Source: Ulota crispa (taxonomy: Eukaryota > Streptophyta > Bryopsida > Orthotrichales > Orthotrichaceae). Taken from it: a stretch of DNA of 64,000 nucleotides. The notes under the pieces were generated by a model, which was not told where the DNA came from, searched no databases, and worked only from the letters and a program-made list of their open reading frames with translations. The stretch covers positions 10,388,539-10,452,538 of the forward strand of contig OY987248.1 of NCBI GenBank assembly GCA_963920765.1. Reading direction: 5' to 3'. The position numbers and the translations under genes were made by a program. Positions 60,597 to 64,000 of the stretch are shown piece by piece (position 1 is the stretch's first letter; every line of letters begins with the position of its first letter).

Positions 60597-63500
60597 AGGC
60601 ACATCTTGACATAGAAGATGTAGAGTATCACATGTCAGAGGAGTTTGAAATATAATATTTTTCTCATCTTTATTATAATTTTAATACATGAAAATTAAAT
60701 GTTGATTGAGTTGTTGTAGTCGCTGTTTTTTATAATGTACTTTTGAGGAGTTTTTGTAACAATAGGACTTATTGCGTGTTATATGACTAAAAGCTTTTTA
60801 CAACAAAAATGATATTTTTTGTGAGTACAGTAAAACTTATGTAGCTACGTAGGCCCGATTCAAACTACCAGCTAGACAAAGTGGCAAAACTAGCATCCTT
60901 GCCTGTGGTTCGGTCACTGGAAATTTTTCCATGTAATAGTGTGTCATCCAAAAGTGTGCCTTTGCCGGACAAGTTTGGTACCACCCTTGGAACACCTAGT
61001 AGCAAAGAAAAACCAAATTTCAACCAACCACATTTAAGAAATTTTTGGCCAATAGCTAATCTGCACCGGGCCATAGTCTACTTAGAGAAATTATCAATTA
61101 GTTGCAAATAAACTTTAAAAAATATATTGAGGGTTATAAATAACAAGAATATAGTAAAGTGTTTTATTGATATGCTTTATTAGCATCAAATTATTGTCTG
61201 GTGAGTTCTATAATTAGAACCTACAAATAATTGCTAAGAAGGTGCAAACTGAATGACAATTAATGTGTTTACTCAAAATTGTTGTTGCCAAATTGCCAAT
61301 TTATGTGCTTGTTAAATTAATTGAGTCAAAAAGACATTCCACTTCAATCTTTGGGCTTTCAGATTTTTCAACATACATAGAAATTCATTTCTTCAAATGT
61401 TTGGATTGCTCAAAACTATTTGTCCACACAACTATACAAGTCATAATTTGAATTAATCTTTTAAGTACAAATTGGCTACATGTATGCTCATAAGCATGTC
61501 ATTGCTTTGAGTTGTGTGATAATAATTCTTGATGTAATAACTTGTGCTATATTTGTCCAACAATGTGCTGTCAAAATAAATTTTGCTCTATTTATTGTAC
61601 ATCTATCACTCAGTACTTGTGTAGGTACTAACTAGAACACATGCCTATATGCTTGAAAATTGCCTCTACATTACACTCACAAATTGAAACATTTCTATGT
61701 AGTGCATACATGATGTGGTCATGCAATGGTTGATTGTGTTAAGTTGTCACATGATGTGGCATTGAGAGTTATGCAACATTGAATGTAGTTCATCCTACAT
61801 GGATGATATATGTTGTAGTTGGTTTGAGAGTGTTTGGAGACATTGGCACCTCTCTTGGGTTGGCACCTTGTTTTGGGCCTACTAAGGTTTGGTTGATAGT
61901 GGAAACACTCTCTTTGACTTGGCATTCTTTATCAAGTTCAATCTTGTAAGTCTTTTGAAAAATAATTGTTTTGTATTCTAATCATGGTTTGTTTATAAAT
62001 TCTTTTTATTACCTTGTGTTGAACTTTTGAATTCATTTGTGAGCTAGAGTGAGAGATGATTTGCCTTCTCAAACAATAGTTAAGATTCTGAATTTGTGGG
62101 AATAAATTTTTGGTAATCCAATGGTTGTTGTTAGAAGTGTTTCAATCCAAACCTGTTGCCATTGCTATAAAATAAAGCAACTGGTGACCTAATTGATGTT
62201 TTTTCATATACTACAACACACCAACATATACAAGTAGTTGGAATTCAGTATCTAGTGGATTGATGAAGTTGGTTGGGGTTAAATCATTCAGATAATCACT
62301 TAATTTCAATTACACTATATCCATGACAAATAAAGAAACATTGATCTAGAAAAGATCCAATTGTTTTATTTAGACAAGCAATTATGCTCATTACCATTTT
62401 GGATTATGACTTCTTTCTATAATTGCATCAATTAAATTAGTGTTTCAAACATCTAGTCCTTGATGTAGTTGTTTGTATAGATATGATTTTCTAAAAATTC
62501 CTATAATTATGCAACTTTGTACTCATCATTGTAGGCAAAATGCAACAATTAACATTTTCCAATTTTATTATTCAACTTGCACTACACACAATTGAGAAGA
62601 TTCCATATTGACAAGCAAGTGTACATATATTGTGATCATCGCAAAAGACTTTGTTCACTATTTATTTGTATTTCTAGTGCTAATTGAACGATTTTATATG
62701 ATTTCAACCAATTGACAAGTTTATACTAAAATGTTATATTAGTGAATTCATACTCCTAAAGATTATTTTTTATTTATTTCCCATACATAAACACATATAG
62801 AATTTAGTGCTAAAATGTCATTTAAATCACTTTGATACTAAAATTGGATGAATGTAGTGCATATTACAACAATATAACTTCAACATATACTTTGGTTATA
62901 CTTTTGCAATAAAGTAATTGCATTATAAAAATAACCTATTAGTTAATTTGAAATAGATGATCATACCTATGATAATCAAGAACTTCTTTGATGGTGGTAT
63001 TGTTTGCAAGTACATATGAATCTTGAAACAAAGTGCTTATTCATAAGGAGCACCAAAATTTATGGAATTATTGTAATGAGAGACAATAGTTGGAGTCATG
63101 ATTGTGTGACATTTTTAATTAATCATAACTATTCAAAATCCATTTATGATAATTCAAATAAAGAAGTTAAGAGACATTTGCAAAACATTGAGAGAGCTCT
63201 TAAAAGAAATGAACATGCACCAACGATTTGTCGCGCAATTTGTTTGAAAAGCGCTTTAACGTTTTCTTGCCAAGCATTGGATTAGAGTAATAAAAACATG
63301 GATTGTCAGTTCCAAAATTGAAGTGTAATTGAAACTCTAGAGGTGGCTAAAAGAGAAGATTCCAACAAAGTGGTTCTAATCAAGATTCTCTAAAACTAAA
63401 ATTATATACACTTGTGAAACAAAATAATTATATTATTGGATTTACAAAGGTCAATAATAGAAGGTAGATTATCTCAAAAAAAATTATACAAAAGCTCAAA

Positions 63501-64000
63501 TTTCTTTTAGATATTCCCTTGACAAAAAATAGCTAAAATTTGTGACATTACAAAAGTTAGCCGCTTATAGTTGATAATTGGATTGCTCTTATTTCCAAGT
63601 AAACACATTGATAATTTACAATTTTAGGATGTAATCAAATCACATATACCAAATAATTTTAACTAAAACATATTTATCGGCCATGTAAATGGTTATATTT
63701 ACAGGCTTTGAAAAAGTTGTGAGTGTTATGGCTTGGCAGCACCTTGTTTGAAAAAAAAAAAGGTCACAAATGGTTTTGAGTTCAGATTTGATTACTAGTA
63801 TATCAATTATAGAGAACTATGTTATAGCTTAGCCAAAAGTATGATTAAACTAGTCTACCGTTAAACTTAATCAAGTTCAATAAATATAAACAAATGTAGG
63901 TACCAGTTGTACTGATGGAGTGCTCAACTATTTTTTTTTGAAAACTTCAAATTATAGCATAAGTAGATAGGCATAATTTTGGTGCATGTATTAAAAAACC

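Larger units (their letters stand above)
58338..64000 (-). repeat. Right arm of large inverted repeat, runs off window
   Basis: Reverse complement of 48436-54098 (coordinate sum 112436 throughout). Still matching at the last base of the window, so the true arm is longer than 5663 bp unless it ends exactly there. Confidence 0.97.

Noticed and set aside
49151..63285. Pairs of identical small frames (93, 76, 69, 68, 65, 62, 61 codons) as a duplicated gene cluster
   Set aside because: They are duplicated only because they lie in the inverted-repeat arms; no domain, no start context, no codon signature.
48436..64000. The inverted repeat as a chloroplast-type IR
   Set aside because: No rRNA, tRNA or plastid genes in the arms, and nuclear-type transposons are present.

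Overview
This is nuclear DNA from a land plant. Three intact or nearly intact plant genes sit as GC-richer islands in a very AT-rich, repeat-dominated background. Plant-type telo-box motifs lie upstream of two of the genes. The interspersed repeats are plant-style DNA transposon derivatives: CACTA fold-backs, a Stowaway-type element, hAT-like and Helitron-like pieces. I cannot name the species. An intronless BASS2-type gene beside a compact 12-exon gene might point to a non-seed plant, but that is weak inference.

Genes. Positions 1-3167 (+) hold the 3' part of an NPF (NRT1/PTR) membrane transporter; its first exon or exons lie left of the window. Positions 4069-7230 (-) hold a complete 12-exon AATF/BFR2 (Che-1/TRAUB) ribosome-biogenesis factor, convergent with the transporter. 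Positions 40494-41762 (-) hold a single-exon plastid-targeted BASS carrier, most like the pyruvate carrier BASS2. The 32 kb between the last two genes contains no intact gene that I recognise. The three genes have no evident functional link.

Repeats. The stretch 8-48 kb is a layered graveyard of non-autonomous transposons whose nesting order can be read directly. The most notable resident is a decayed Crypton-like tyrosine recombinase gene (14.9-17.1 kb, -) lying between ~220-bp inverted repeats and broken by a hAT-like MITE into which a CACTA MITE then inserted. Several families end in TTAA followed by a C-rich terminus (piggyBac-like). For one of them, paralogous copies of the host repeat supply an empty site, showing that TTAA is the duplicated target.

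From 48,436 to 64,000 the window is one large inverted repeat: two arms of at least 5.66 kb around a 4.24-kb spacer, collinear without any indel (left plus right coordinate always equals 112436). By eye I found one internal mismatch plus three in the last 18 bp at the inner edge. The inner edges fall exactly on TTAA transposon ends. The right arm runs off the window, so its outer limit is unknown.
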